DNA of 64,000 bases from Mycobacterium triplex (GTDB lineage: Bacteria > Actinomycetota > Actinomycetes > Mycobacteriales > Mycobacteriaceae): the NCBI RefSeq assembly GCF_000689255.1, contig NZ_HG964447.1, positions 310,001 through 374,000 on the forward strand. The letters run 5' to 3'. Positions 50,974 through 59,419 of this stretch are shown piece after piece (the stretch's first letter is position 1; each line of letters starts with the position of its first letter). A program made the position numbers and the translations under genes. Under the pieces are notes generated by a model that searched no databases, was not told the DNA's origin, and saw only the letters and a list, made by a program, of their open reading frames with translations.

Positions 50974-53124
50974 ATGCCCTTGGCGATCACCGAAGATCAT
51001 CGCGCCCTCGCCGAAGTAGCGGCCGCAATGGTCGCCGGGCGTGCCGGCCCCGCGGGCGCCCGCCGGATCCTGCTCGACCGTGAGAAGAGCGACCGCTGGT
51101 GGTCCACCGACGGACTCTGGAAAGAGATGGTCTCCACCGGCTGGCTTGGCCTGCATATCGACGAACGATTCGACGGCCAGGGTTACGGTCTGCCTGAACT
51201 GACGATCGTGTTGGAGCAACTGGGCCGCGCTGCGGTGGCCGGACCCTTCCTGCCCACGGTCGCAGTGTCTGCGGTTATCGCTGAAGCCGGGACGGACGGG
51301 CAGCGGGAACGGTGGTTGCCGCGGCTGGTGTCTGGTGACGTGATCGCAGGGATCGGCACCGACGGCGGTGCTGTCGTTCGCGATTCGGCGGTCACTGCCG
51401 CTGCGGTACCGGCATTGGCCGAGTCAGGTGCAGACCTGTTTTTGCTTCCCGCCGGTGACGACCTCGTGCTGCTGGCGGCCGGTGAGGGCGTCAGCATTCG
51501 AACTATCGAATCGGTAGATCGGCTGCTGGCCCCGGTCGTGGTACTCGGCCTGAAGTCGGCACCGGTACTTGAAATCCTCCCGGGTGCGGCCGGGACGGCG
51601 ACGCGGATCCTTCGACTGCTGGCCGCAGCCGAGGCAGTTGGCGGGTTGAGCGCGTGCACCGAGATGGCGACGGCTTACGCCGCCGGGCGCGAGCAGTTCG
51701 GCAGACCTATCGGCTCGTTTCAAGCAGTCAAACATCATTGCGCGAACATGCTTGTCGACACCGAACTCGCAGTCGCCGCGACCTGGGACGCGGCTCGTGC
51801 CGATGGTGCGGAGGCCGGGCTGGCCGCGACCATGGCGGCCGGACATGCGTTGACCGCTTATCAGCGGGTGGCCTTGCAGAACGTGCAGGTGCATGGCGGC
51901 ATCGGGTACACCTGGGAGCACAACGCTCACCTCTACATCAGACGGGCTACGGTTCTACAAACCTTCGCCGGCGACCAGGATGCGTTGCGGGACAAAGTCA
52001 TCGCGCTGCAACGCGACGGCGTTCGCCGACGCCAGTCGGTCGACCTGCCCGAGGGCGCCGAACAGTATCGCCAGGCCGCACTGGATTTCCGGGCAGAACT
52101 GGAGGCGGCCGACGCCGACGATCACCAAAGGCTTTGGGCGCGCAGCGGTTATCTTCAACCACATTGGCCCACTCCGTACGGCCGGGCCGCCGACAGCGTC
52201 GAGCAGCTCATCATCGAGGACACCCTGGACGGTTTGGACAAACCCAGTCTTGGCCTCGGTGAATGGGTGGTCCCAACGCTACTGCAACACGGTAGTCCTG
52301 AACAAGTCGAGCGACTGATCTGGCCGAGCCTGGAGGGTGACCTGCGGTGGTGCCAGCTGTTCAGCGAGCCTGGCGCCGGCTCGGACGCGGCGGCGGTTGC
52401 TACCAAGGCCAGGCGGGTCGACGGTGGCTGGGTGGTCAACGGTCAGAAGGTGTGGACCAGTGATGCGGTGAACTGCCAACGCGGCCTGGCCACCGTGCGC
52501 ACCGACCCGAACGTGCGCAAGCACAAAGGCATTACGGCGATGATCATCGACCTCGCCGACCCGGCCGTGCGCATTCGCCCGCTCACCGAGATCACCGGTG
52601 AGACGCTGTTCAACGAAGTCTTCTTCGACGACGTTTTCGTGCCCGATCGTGATGTGGTCGGCGGTGTGAACGACGGGTGGAGCGTAGCGATGGCGGCCTT
52701 CGGCAACGAGCGCGTGTCGATCGGCGGCGGCTCGGTCACCATGACCGCCGGCGCTTTGCTCGATCTGCTGGCCCGCCATCGGCCCGGTGACACCGGCATC
52801 GCCCGCGAGGTCGGTGCGCTGCTGATCGAGTCCTACACCTTGGCCACGCTGAATCTGCGGCAGGCCGCCCGAGCCGTCTTCGACGCCGGGCCCGGAGTCG
52901 AAGGCAACATCGCCAAATTGTTCGGGGCCGAGCACGCTCAGCGGGTGGCAGAGTTGGCGCTGCGAATTGCCGACCGGGCCATCCTGGTCGGAGAGGAACC
53001 CAATGTCGTACACGACTATCTGTTCAGCCGGTGCCTGACGATCGCGGGCGGCACGTCGGAAATTGTGAGAAACCTGGTCGCCGAACGCATTCTGGGCCTG
53101 CCGCGCGACCCGGCGCCTAAGTAG
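50974..53124 (+). CDS. fused double acyl-CoA dehydrogenase (FadE34/ChsE3-like)
   Basis: 716 aa with two acyl-CoA dehydrogenase units in one chain. Unit 1 (about residues 1-340) is the short type without a full FAD/substrate beta domain; its C-terminal part has GREQFGRPIGSFQAVKHHCA and VQVHGGIGYTWEHNAHLY. Unit 2 (about 365-716) is complete, with FSEPGAGSDAAAVATKA, GQKVWTSDA and GGTSEIVRNLVAERILG. Size and order match mycobacterial FadE34 (ChsE3), which oxidises a bile-acid/cholesterol C5 side-chain CoA ester, suggesting a steroid- or terpenoid-like side chain here. Confidence 0.92.
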   Translation: MPLAITEDHRALAEVAAAMVAGRAGPAGARRILLDREKSDRWWSTDGLWKEMVSTGWLGLHIDERFDGQGYGLPELTIVLEQLGRAAVAGPFLPTVAVSAVIAEAGTDGQRERWLPRLVSGDVIAGIGTDGGAVVRDSAVTAAAVPALAESGADLFLLPAGDDLVLLAAGEGVSIRTIESVDRLLAPVVVLGLKSAPVLEILPGAAGTATRILRLLAAAEAVGGLSACTEMATAYAAGREQFGRPIGSFQAVKHHCANMLVDTELAVAATWDAARADGAEAGLAATMAAGHALTAYQRVALQNVQVHGGIGYTWEHNAHLYIRRATVLQTFAGDQDALRDKVIALQRDGVRRRQSVDLPEGAEQYRQAALDFRAELEAADADDHQRLWARSGYLQPHWPTPYGRAADSVEQLIIEDTLDGLDKPSLGLGEWVVPTLLQHGSPEQVERLIWPSLEGDLRWCQLFSEPGAGSDAAAVATKARRVDGGWVVNGQKVWTSDAVNCQRGLATVRTDPNVRKHKGITAMIIDLADPAVRIRPLTEITGETLFNEVFFDDVFVPDRDVVGGVNDGWSVAMAAFGNERVSIGGGSVTMTAGALLDLLARHRPGDTGIAREVGALLIESYTLATLNLRQAARAVFDAGPGVEGNIAKLFGAEHAQRVAELALRIADRAILVGEEPNVVHDYLFSRCLTIAGGTSEIVRNLVAERILGLPRDPAPK

Positions 53125-53138
53125 ATCGGAGAAGACAA

Positions 53139-54275
53139 ATGGTTTGTGCCGTTGTCGGGATCGGCCGTACCGAGTACTCCCGCAACTCCGGCCGCACGAC
53201 CCGCGGCATGGCCGTGGCTGCTTGCCGCGACGCCATCGCCGATGCCGGACTCACGGCGGCCGATGTCGACGGTATCTGCACGTTCATGGCCAACGACTCC
53301 GAACAGCCGATCTACGTCGGCTGGGCGCTGGGCATCGACGAATTAGCCTGGGCCAACGCAATGTATGGCGGCGGCAATCTCGTGGCTGACCAAATCGCCA
53401 CTGCTGCCGCGGTCATCGAGGCTGGTATGTGCAAGGCCGTGTTGGTGTATCGGTCGCTTAACGGACGCTCCGGCTATCGGTTCGGTCACATCGAAGGACC
53501 CATGCGGGTCCAGCACCACGACCAGTTCGACACAGCCTCCGGTTTCATGGTGCCGCCGCAGTGGTTCGCGATGTGGGCACGTCGGCACCAGCACGAGTTC
53601 GGCTCAACCAGTGAAGATCTTGGTCAGATCGCGATCACTCAACGAAGGCACGCGGGCCCCAATGAGCATGCGCTGCGACGCGAACCGCTGACCATGGATG
53701 ACTATCTCGCAGCCCGCTGGATCAACGAGCCGTTCCGCGTACTGGATTGCACTTCGGAGGTTGACGGTGCGGTGGCGGTGCTGATTGTCGGCGAGGACAT
53801 CGCCCGCAATACCAAGCAGCCCCCGATGTGGCTGGTCGGATCGTCGAATTCGCAGGGCGGCGCCGGTTGGAGCGAGTGGGACGACCCAACCGAGATGTAC
53901 TCCCGCACAGCGGGTCCCAGAATCTGGGAAAAGACAGGCCTGAGTCCATCGGACATGGACGTGGCCTGCATGTACGACTGCTTTACTTATACGGTGATGG
54001 CCACCATGGAGGGCTTCGGCTTCTGCGAGAAAGGCGAAGTCGGCAAGTTCTTCTCGACCGGGCGCGCCACTTACGGCGGTGACGTGGTGGTGAACCCGCA
54101 TGGAGGGCTGCTGTCCGAGGGCTACATTCACGGCCTCAACCACCATTACGAGGCTGCACTGCAACTCCGCCACGCCGCTGGCGTGCGTCAGGTCGACGAT
54201 GCCCAGCTCGCGCTGGTCACTGCCGGTGGAGGGCCCTTCGGTGGCGCCAACGTCTACAGCAGGGAGAAGCCATGA
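53139..54275 (+). CDS. thiolase-fold lipid-transfer protein (Ltp2-like)
   Basis: 378 aa. Nucleophile loop reads YGGGNLVA without Cys; CMYDCFTYTVMATMEGFGFC and NPHGGLLSEGYIHGLNHH are the Ltp2 aldolase segments. GGAGAAG is present 7 nt before the ATG. It follows FadE34-like and overlaps DUF35 by ATGA, reproducing the FadE34-Ltp2-DUF35 type order used for retro-aldol side-chain removal. Confidence 0.88.
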   Translation: MVCAVVGIGRTEYSRNSGRTTRGMAVAACRDAIADAGLTAADVDGICTFMANDSEQPIYVGWALGIDELAWANAMYGGGNLVADQIATAAAVIEAGMCKAVLVYRSLNGRSGYRFGHIEGPMRVQHHDQFDTASGFMVPPQWFAMWARRHQHEFGSTSEDLGQIAITQRRHAGPNEHALRREPLTMDDYLAARWINEPFRVLDCTSEVDGAVAVLIVGEDIARNTKQPPMWLVGSSNSQGGAGWSEWDDPTEMYSRTAGPRIWEKTGLSPSDMDVACMYDCFTYTVMATMEGFGFCEKGEVGKFFSTGRATYGGDVVVNPHGGLLSEGYIHGLNHHYEAALQLRHAAGVRQVDDAQLALVTAGGGPFGGANVYSREKP

Positions 54276-54682
54276 CGAGTCCAGCGCTGGCGGCACCGAT
54301 TCCGGTGCCTGACCCCGATTCGGCGCCCTACTGGGAGGGTCTGAAGAACGGTTCGTTGATGTTGTGCCGCTGCGACGACACTGGGAAATGGATCCATCCG
54401 CCGTTGGAACGCAGCCGGTACACCGGTGGCCCCGTGCACTTCGAGGAAGTCAGCGGGGACGGCACAATTTTCAGCTTCATCGTCGTGCGCCAGGCCCTCG
54501 TTCCCGGTCGGGTGCCCCCGTATGTCGTCGGGCTCGTCGAACTGGTGGAGCAGCCGGGCCTGCGGATCAACGCGGTCATCGACGCGGATCCAGCCGACGT
54601 GCGAATCGGGCAGCCGGTGCAGATGCGCATCGTCGACCTCGGTGACACCGGTTATCGCATACCGGAATTCGTGATCAAGTAG
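54272..54682 (+). CDS. DUF35 OB-fold protein with degenerate zinc ribbon
   Basis: 136 aa. The OB fold is intact, but of the four zinc-ribbon Cys only a CRC pair remains (LCRCDDTGKWIHPP); the second CxxC is replaced by ERSRYTGG. The ribbon probably no longer binds zinc. Coupled by ATGA to the Ltp2-like gene, so still the likely aldolase partner. Confidence 0.84.
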   Translation: MTSPALAAPIPVPDPDSAPYWEGLKNGSLMLCRCDDTGKWIHPPLERSRYTGGPVHFEEVSGDGTIFSFIVVRQALVPGRVPPYVVGLVELVEQPGLRINAVIDADPADVRIGQPVQMRIVDLGDTGYRIPEFVIK

Positions 54683-54691
54683 CCGACCGCG

Positions 54692-55708
54692 ATGACAACT
54701 GATCAAAAGCCCACCGGCGCGGTTGACCGCCGGGGTTCGGCAGAAGGTGCGCACAGGCCGGAACACGCAGCGACGCAGGTTCTTCCGCTGCATCGGTGCA
54801 CTTCGGAGCTGAGTCACGAGGTCGGTGGAAAGGCTACCGGCCTCGGGGCGCTGATCAAGCAAGGTCTGTCGGTTCCGCCAGGGTTTGTCGTCACTGTGAG
54901 CGCCTACCACGAGGCCGTTGCCGCCGCAGGAGTCGCGCCACGCATCGCGGAAGTACTGGCGACATCGGGCACCGACCGGGACCGGTCGGCGGCAATCATG
55001 ACGCTGTTCGACCAAGTCACCCTGCCGGAGAGCCTCGCTGCCCAAGTTGTGGACGCTTACGCCCAGATGGGTGGCGGGCCGGTAGCGGTGCGGTCCAGCG
55101 CGATTGCCGAAGACACGGCCGAGGCGTCGTTTGCCGGTCAGCAAGATACCTATCTGTGGATCGAAGGTGCTCCCGCGCTGCTGGATGCCGTTGTTCGTTG
55201 TTGGGCAAGCCTTTTCACACCGCGGGCGATCGGGTATCGCCGGCGGTTGAACGTGGCTTCCGATGATGTGGCGATGGCGGTGGTTGTTCAGCAAATGGTG
55301 CCGGCAGTCGCAGCAGGCGTGACGATCACGTTGGAACCGGTGACGGGAGACCGTGGCCAGATCTACACCGCGTCAGCCTTAGGCCTGGGTCAAGGCGTGG
55401 TCAATGGCGACGTGGAAACCGATAGCGCCTGGGTCGACAAGGCCCGCTTGTGCTTGCGCAAGCGGGAGATTGCGCGCCAGACTCGCGCTCATCGGTACGA
55501 AAGCGGGGCGGTCAGAATTGTCGATCTCGCGCCCGGCGAGGGTGATGCACCCAGCATCGATGACGACACGCTGCTCCAGGTCGCCCGCCTCGCCCTACAA
55601 ATCGAGCAAAACGCCGGGTACGCCGTGGATGTTGAGTGGGCCGTGGACGCCGACGGCGAGGTTCATCTGCTGCAGGCCAGACCGGAGACCGTCTGGAATA
55701 ACCGATAG
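54692..55708 (+). CDS. PEP-synthase-like ATP-binding subunit (PPDK N-terminal domain), CreH-like
   Basis: 338 aa, a stand-alone pyruvate-phosphate-dikinase N-terminal (ATP-grasp) domain. GGKATGLGALIKQGLSVPPGF, VAVRSSAIAEDTAEASFAGQ and the closing DGEVHLLQARPET are diagnostic. It contains no swivelling His domain; that is encoded at 47286-48908. It probably uses ATP to phosphorylate the His of the partner, which then phosphorylates an alcohol or phenol. Last gene of the plus-strand run. Confidence 0.88.
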   Translation: MTTDQKPTGAVDRRGSAEGAHRPEHAATQVLPLHRCTSELSHEVGGKATGLGALIKQGLSVPPGFVVTVSAYHEAVAAAGVAPRIAEVLATSGTDRDRSAAIMTLFDQVTLPESLAAQVVDAYAQMGGGPVAVRSSAIAEDTAEASFAGQQDTYLWIEGAPALLDAVVRCWASLFTPRAIGYRRRLNVASDDVAMAVVVQQMVPAVAAGVTITLEPVTGDRGQIYTASALGLGQGVVNGDVETDSAWVDKARLCLRKREIARQTRAHRYESGAVRIVDLAPGEGDAPSIDDDTLLQVARLALQIEQNAGYAVDVEWAVDADGEVHLLQARPETVWNNR

Positions 55709-55746
55709 GCCGAACTTAAAGGGCGCGCCGACGATGGTGCTGTTTC

Positions 55747-56865
55747 TCAGCTCAGCAACTTGCCGGTGCCGAGATCCGCGTAGGCCTCGGCGAAGCGGCC
55801 GAGCACAGCGCGCACGACCTCGACGGAATACATCTGATCGGGCGTAATGGCCCACATGCAGAACCCCCACGCCGGGCTCTGCCGATAGGCGGTCCACATC
55901 TGTTCGCGGTCCGGCACCGACGAGACGCCGGCGTCGAGCAGGCGCCCGCGGTAGTTGTCGAGGAGTTCGCGCTCATGCTCGCGACGCGTTGCAGGCGGCA
56001 GCGCGCCGATCAAGGCGTAGCCGACGTCGTGGGACCACGAACCCCGTCGCACCAACTGCCAATCCAGGAGCCCCACGCGGCCGTCCGGTAGAACGTACGT
56101 GTTGCGTGGGTGCGGATCCCCGTGCAACAGCGTGATCGGTTCGTGAGCCACCCGGTCCTGCAGGGTCCAGAACGCCGCCTCCATGGCGTCCATGTCGGCG
56201 CCGGTTTTGTTGAGAAGCTCCCGCTTATAGGGAATGTCGACGAACGCGCGGATGATCGCGAAACCGTTGGTGCGCAGGAATTCTGCGAACCCGCCGGTGA
56301 CGGGATGCTGTAGCCACGCCAGGTCGCCGTGTCCACCGAGCCTCGGATTCGCCCAGAACGGGGCGTGCACGCGGCTCAACGTCGCCAACAGCTCGTCGAC
56401 CTGCTCGACAGGCAGACCGGCCACCGCGTCGGGCACCTGCGCTCCGCGCATCGTGATGTCCTCGCCGATCACCATGAACTGGGACGGGCCGTCGAGATGT
56501 TCAGCGAAGTAGGTCGTCATGGTCTCGACGTCGAGGTCGTCGCGAAGATTGCGATAGAACGTCGTCTCGTCGTCCAGTAGAACCGTCCCGCCGCCGCCCT
56601 CCGACAGCGACTCGTCGACCGCGGCGGGAAGATCGTGCACCGTACCAAGTTGTGTCTTGACGAAAAGCTTTGATGGCAAGTCGGTGTCGCCATCGGCGTA
56701 GTCCACGTCGAGGTGGATGTGTGAGGTGGTCCCTTGCCAGGTGCTCTGGACCCGGACATCGGTGACCGTCACCGCGGGCCGGTGGCGACGCAGCAGCGAG
56801 GTCAGAACGGCCGGCGTCAGGTCCTCGGGAGAGCGCAGCGTGATGGGCAAGGCCTGGCTGGTCAT
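55747..56865 (-). CDS. phosphotransferase family protein (APH/EcKinase-like)
   Basis: 372 aa. Kinase motifs HGDPHPRN (catalytic Asp and metal Asn) and LLDWQLVRRGSWSHDVGY (metal Asp) are intact; the N-terminal lobe has KLFVKTQLG with the ATP-binding Lys. Related enzymes phosphorylate small alcohols such as steroids and choline. Starts at ATG 56863-56865 just after a perfect N6-class operator. It converges on the PEP-synthase-like ATP-binding gene, so two unrelated kinase systems sit together here. Confidence 0.87.
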   Translation of the reverse strand: MTSQALPITLRSPEDLTPAVLTSLLRRHRPAVTVTDVRVQSTWQGTTSHIHLDVDYADGDTDLPSKLFVKTQLGTVHDLPAAVDESLSEGGGGTVLLDDETTFYRNLRDDLDVETMTTYFAEHLDGPSQFMVIGEDITMRGAQVPDAVAGLPVEQVDELLATLSRVHAPFWANPRLGGHGDLAWLQHPVTGGFAEFLRTNGFAIIRAFVDIPYKRELLNKTGADMDAMEAAFWTLQDRVAHEPITLLHGDPHPRNTYVLPDGRVGLLDWQLVRRGSWSHDVGYALIGALPPATRREHERELLDNYRGRLLDAGVSSVPDREQMWTAYRQSPAWGFCMWAITPDQMYSVEVVRAVLGRFAEAYADLGTGKLLS

Positions 56866-56886
56866 ATCGCGTCCTAACCGACGGTT

Positions 56887-56907
56887 TGACAGTTGACTGT
56901 CACATTA
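56887..56907 (-). promoter_or_regulatory. perfect N6-class operator before phosphotransferase
   Basis: TGACAGTTGACTGTCA (56887-56902) has perfect 7-bp arms. On the minus strand TAATGT (56902-56907) could be the -10, placing the operator over the transcription start, 22 bp before the ATG. Confidence 0.65.
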
Positions 56908-56931
56908 GCAGCATCTGGCCCAGCGGATCGA

Positions 56932-57375
56932 TCAATTCGTGACGGGGCGAAACAGCGGCAACCACACGCGACTGTCTTCCTCGCCCGAGAGCGCGGTCCA
57001 GTCTTCGAAGAAAACCTCGACGGCCATCCCAACGTGGATCTCGTCCGGGGAGACGTCGACCACGTTGGAAATAAGCCGGGTATCGGGCTCCTCGGCAAGC
57101 TCTACCATCGCCACGATGTAAGGCGGTTCGTAACCGGGAATCCAATTCTGGCGGTTGACTGTATACGCCGCCACGGTGGCTCGCCCCGAAACGGGTTCCT
57201 GCGCAACGTGAGTGCTTCTGCAGCGCCAGCAGGCCGGCCCGGGCGGGTGGAAGAAGTGGCCGCAATCGTGGCACCGGCTGATCAGCAGCTCGCCGTTACG
57301 GCCGCCCGTCCAGAACGGCCGCGACTCGGCGGTCGGACTAGGTGCCAGGCGCAACTGGGGGCGTTGATAGGTCAT
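56932..57375 (-). CDS. DUF35 OB-fold/zinc-ribbon protein without adjacent thiolase
   Basis: 147 aa. Zinc-ribbon CHDC...CWRC (about residues 35-52) and OB fold. It is coupled by ATGA to the preceding FadE gene. No thiolase-like gene is beside it; it may serve a partner elsewhere. Last gene of the SDR-FadE-DUF35 minus-strand operon. Confidence 0.85.
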   Translation of the reverse strand: MTYQRPQLRLAPSPTAESRPFWTGGRNGELLISRCHDCGHFFHPPGPACWRCRSTHVAQEPVSGRATVAAYTVNRQNWIPGYEPPYIVAMVELAEEPDTRLISNVVDVSPDEIHVGMAVEVFFEDWTALSGEEDSRVWLPLFRPVTN

Positions 57376-58514
57376 GATCCGGCCAACGATCTGCCGATGA
57401 CCAGTCGCTGAATCTGGTTGGTGCCCTCGAAGATCTGGGTGATCTTGGCTTCGCGCATGTAGCGCTCGACACGATAGTCCCTCGTGTAGCCGTAACCGCC
57501 AAATACCTGGACGGCATCGGTGGTGACTTTCATGGCGGCGTCGGTGGCGATCAGCTTGGCCACGGAAGCGTTGCGCGAGTGGGGCAGTCCCGCGTCGCGT
57601 CGCCGCGCCGCGTCCAGGTACGTAGCACGCGCGGAGTCGACTGCGGCAGCCATGTCGGCCAACAGGAACGCCAGGCCTTGATGATCGATGATCTTGCGGC
57701 CGAACGTCGACCGTTGCTGGGCGTAGGAAACCGCCTCGTCGAGCGCGGCCTGCGCCAGCCCGACGGCTACCGCGGCGATGCCCAGGCGGCCCGAATCCAG
57801 TGCACTGAAGGCGATCTGGAGTCCTTGTCCTTCCGCGCCGATCCGACGTTGCTCGGAGACGAACGCATTGTCGTAGTGTGCCGTCGTGGTCGGGATGGCG
57901 TGCAGGCCCATCTTCTCCTCGGGTTTGCCGAACGTCAGGCCGTCGGTGCGCTTATCGACCAGAAAGCACGAAATACCCCGTCCGCCTTCGCCTGTGCGAG
58001 CGAATAGGTTGTAAAAATCAGCTATGCCGCCGTGGGTGATCCAGGCCTTGGCGCCATTGACTCGGTAACCGCCGTCGGTCGCGGTGGCCTTGCAGGTCAG
58101 GGCGGCGGCGTCGGAACCGGCCTGCGGCTCGGACAAGCTGTAGGCACCGATCTTGTCACCACCCAGCATGGTCGGCAGCCACTGCTGTTGTTGCTCGTCG
58201 GTGCCGAACGCGATCAACGGATGGCAGGACAGCACATGGACACTGACAGCCACAGCGACCGCGGCCCACCGGGCGGCCAGTTCCTCGAGAACCTGCAGGT
58301 ATACCTCGTAGGGTTGTCCGCCGCCGCCCCACTCCTGCGGGTGCGGCAGCGTCAGCAGCCCGGTCTCACCCAGCGTCGCGAAGACACCGTCGGGATAGGT
58401 CTCGTTCTTCTCGTGCTCGTCGACGATCGGATCGAGCACCTTGTCGGCGACGTCGGCGGCCAGTCGGACAAGTTCGCGTGCTTCGGGTGTCGGCAGCAGG
58501 CGCTCGACGGTCAT
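57372..58514 (-). CDS. acyl-CoA dehydrogenase (short/medium-chain type)
   Basis: 380 aa canonical enzyme. YSLSEPQAGSDAAAL, GAKAWITHGG, QQRSTFGRKIIDHQGLAFLLADM and the C-terminal QVFGGYGYTRDYRVERYMR followed by IFEGTNQIQRLVIGR; this is the homotetrameric butyryl-CoA-type branch, unlike the heteromeric FadE pairs. ATG at 58512-58514, overlapping the SDR stop; a much longer frame into the SDR gene is an artefact. Desaturates a short or branched acyl-CoA. Confidence 0.92.
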   Translation of the reverse strand: MTVERLLPTPEARELVRLAADVADKVLDPIVDEHEKNETYPDGVFATLGETGLLTLPHPQEWGGGGQPYEVYLQVLEELAARWAAVAVAVSVHVLSCHPLIAFGTDEQQQQWLPTMLGGDKIGAYSLSEPQAGSDAAALTCKATATDGGYRVNGAKAWITHGGIADFYNLFARTGEGGRGISCFLVDKRTDGLTFGKPEEKMGLHAIPTTTAHYDNAFVSEQRRIGAEGQGLQIAFSALDSGRLGIAAVAVGLAQAALDEAVSYAQQRSTFGRKIIDHQGLAFLLADMAAAVDSARATYLDAARRRDAGLPHSRNASVAKLIATDAAMKVTTDAVQVFGGYGYTRDYRVERYMREAKITQIFEGTNQIQRLVIGRSLAGS

Positions 58515-59332
58515 GGACTCACGTCCTGCCACTGGCAATCGGTCAATTCCGCCGAGATCTCCCATAGCCGTCGCGCGCTGTCCGCATCGCGCGCCTTGTC
58601 TTTGAGCTTGGTCGGCTTCGGTGTGCCCCACTGGTGCATCAGGCCGCGCGGCGCGATGTAGGTGCCGTTGGGCAAGGTGGTGGTGATCGCCTGAATGGTC
58701 GAGCGGGCCCCGTCGGCCGGGCTCTGCGCAATGCGCGGCGAGAGCACTCGTCCTGCCCACTGCAGTGCACCCGAACCGTTGCGGGTGATCCCGGTGTCGG
58801 TCATGCCGGGATCCGAGGCGTAGGCGATCTTGCCGCGGGCGACCAATTCCCGCACGAAGAGCAGGTTCGCCAGTTTGGATTCCCCGTAGGCCGACCACGG
58901 GTTGTAGCGGCGATGGTGGTAGTTGAGGTCGTCGAAGTGGATGCGAGCGGTGTTGTAGTTGGTGCTGGCCACTGCCACGACACGGTCGCGGATCCGGTCG
59001 CCGAGCAGACATGTCAGCGCAAAGTGGCCGAGGTGGTTGGTGCCCATATGAGCCTCGAAGCCGTCGGCCGTGCGGGTCAGCGGCAAACCCAAGACGCCGG
59101 CGTTGTTCACCAGTACGTCGACGTAGTCGACGGTGTCGGTGAACTTGCGCACGCTGGTGAGGTCGGCCAGATCCAGTTCCCGTACCTCGACATCGCCGGG
59201 CATCGACGCGGCGGCTTGGTACCCCTTTGCCGGGGTCCGGCACGCGATGATCACTTCGTGGCCCGCGGCGGCCATGGCGTGCGCGGTCGCCTTACCGACG
59301 CCACTGTTTCCGCCGGTGACGATGATTCGCAC
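58511..59332 (-). CDS. SDR family oxidoreductase (retinol dehydrogenase-like)
   Basis: 273 aa, GTG start. IIVTGGNSGVGKATAHAMA, LVNNAG, TNHLGHFALT and YGESKLANLLF are the motifs of the WWOX/retinol-dehydrogenase-like SDR branch acting on hydrophobic alcohols or ketones. First gene of the SDR-FadE-DUF35 operon. The divergent region to 59420 has CGTGAA-GA-TTCACG (59351-59364) and AT-rich TAAACTATTTA (59372-59382). Confidence 0.87.
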   Translation of the reverse strand: MRIIVTGGNSGVGKATAHAMAAAGHEVIIACRTPAKGYQAAASMPGDVEVRELDLADLTSVRKFTDTVDYVDVLVNNAGVLGLPLTRTADGFEAHMGTNHLGHFALTCLLGDRIRDRVVAVASTNYNTARIHFDDLNYHHRRYNPWSAYGESKLANLLFVRELVARGKIAYASDPGMTDTGITRNGSGALQWAGRVLSPRIAQSPADGARSTIQAITTTLPNGTYIAPRGLMHQWGTPKPTKLKDKARDADSARRLWEISAELTDCQWQDVSP

Positions 59333-59350
59333 GTCGGCCGCGCCCTCCTT

Positions 59351-59364
59351 CGTGAAGATTCACG
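59351..59364. promoter_or_regulatory. 14-bp perfect palindrome in divergent SDR/ligase region
   Basis: CGTGAAGATTCACG (arms CGTGAA/TTCACG) 19 bp before the SDR start and about 55 bp before the acyl-CoA ligase start. Operator candidate unrelated to the TGACA families. Confidence 0.4.
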
Positions 59365-59419
59365 TAAACAGTAAACTATTTATCGTTTTGAGGAAACGGT
59401 CGGAAGAGGTGCTGCGAAA

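Noticed and set aside
57372-59243. 623-codon frame spanning the FadE and SDR genes
   Set aside because: The N-terminal 240 residues are the SDR gene read in the wrong frame; the FadE family start at 58514 overlaps the SDR stop by ATGA.
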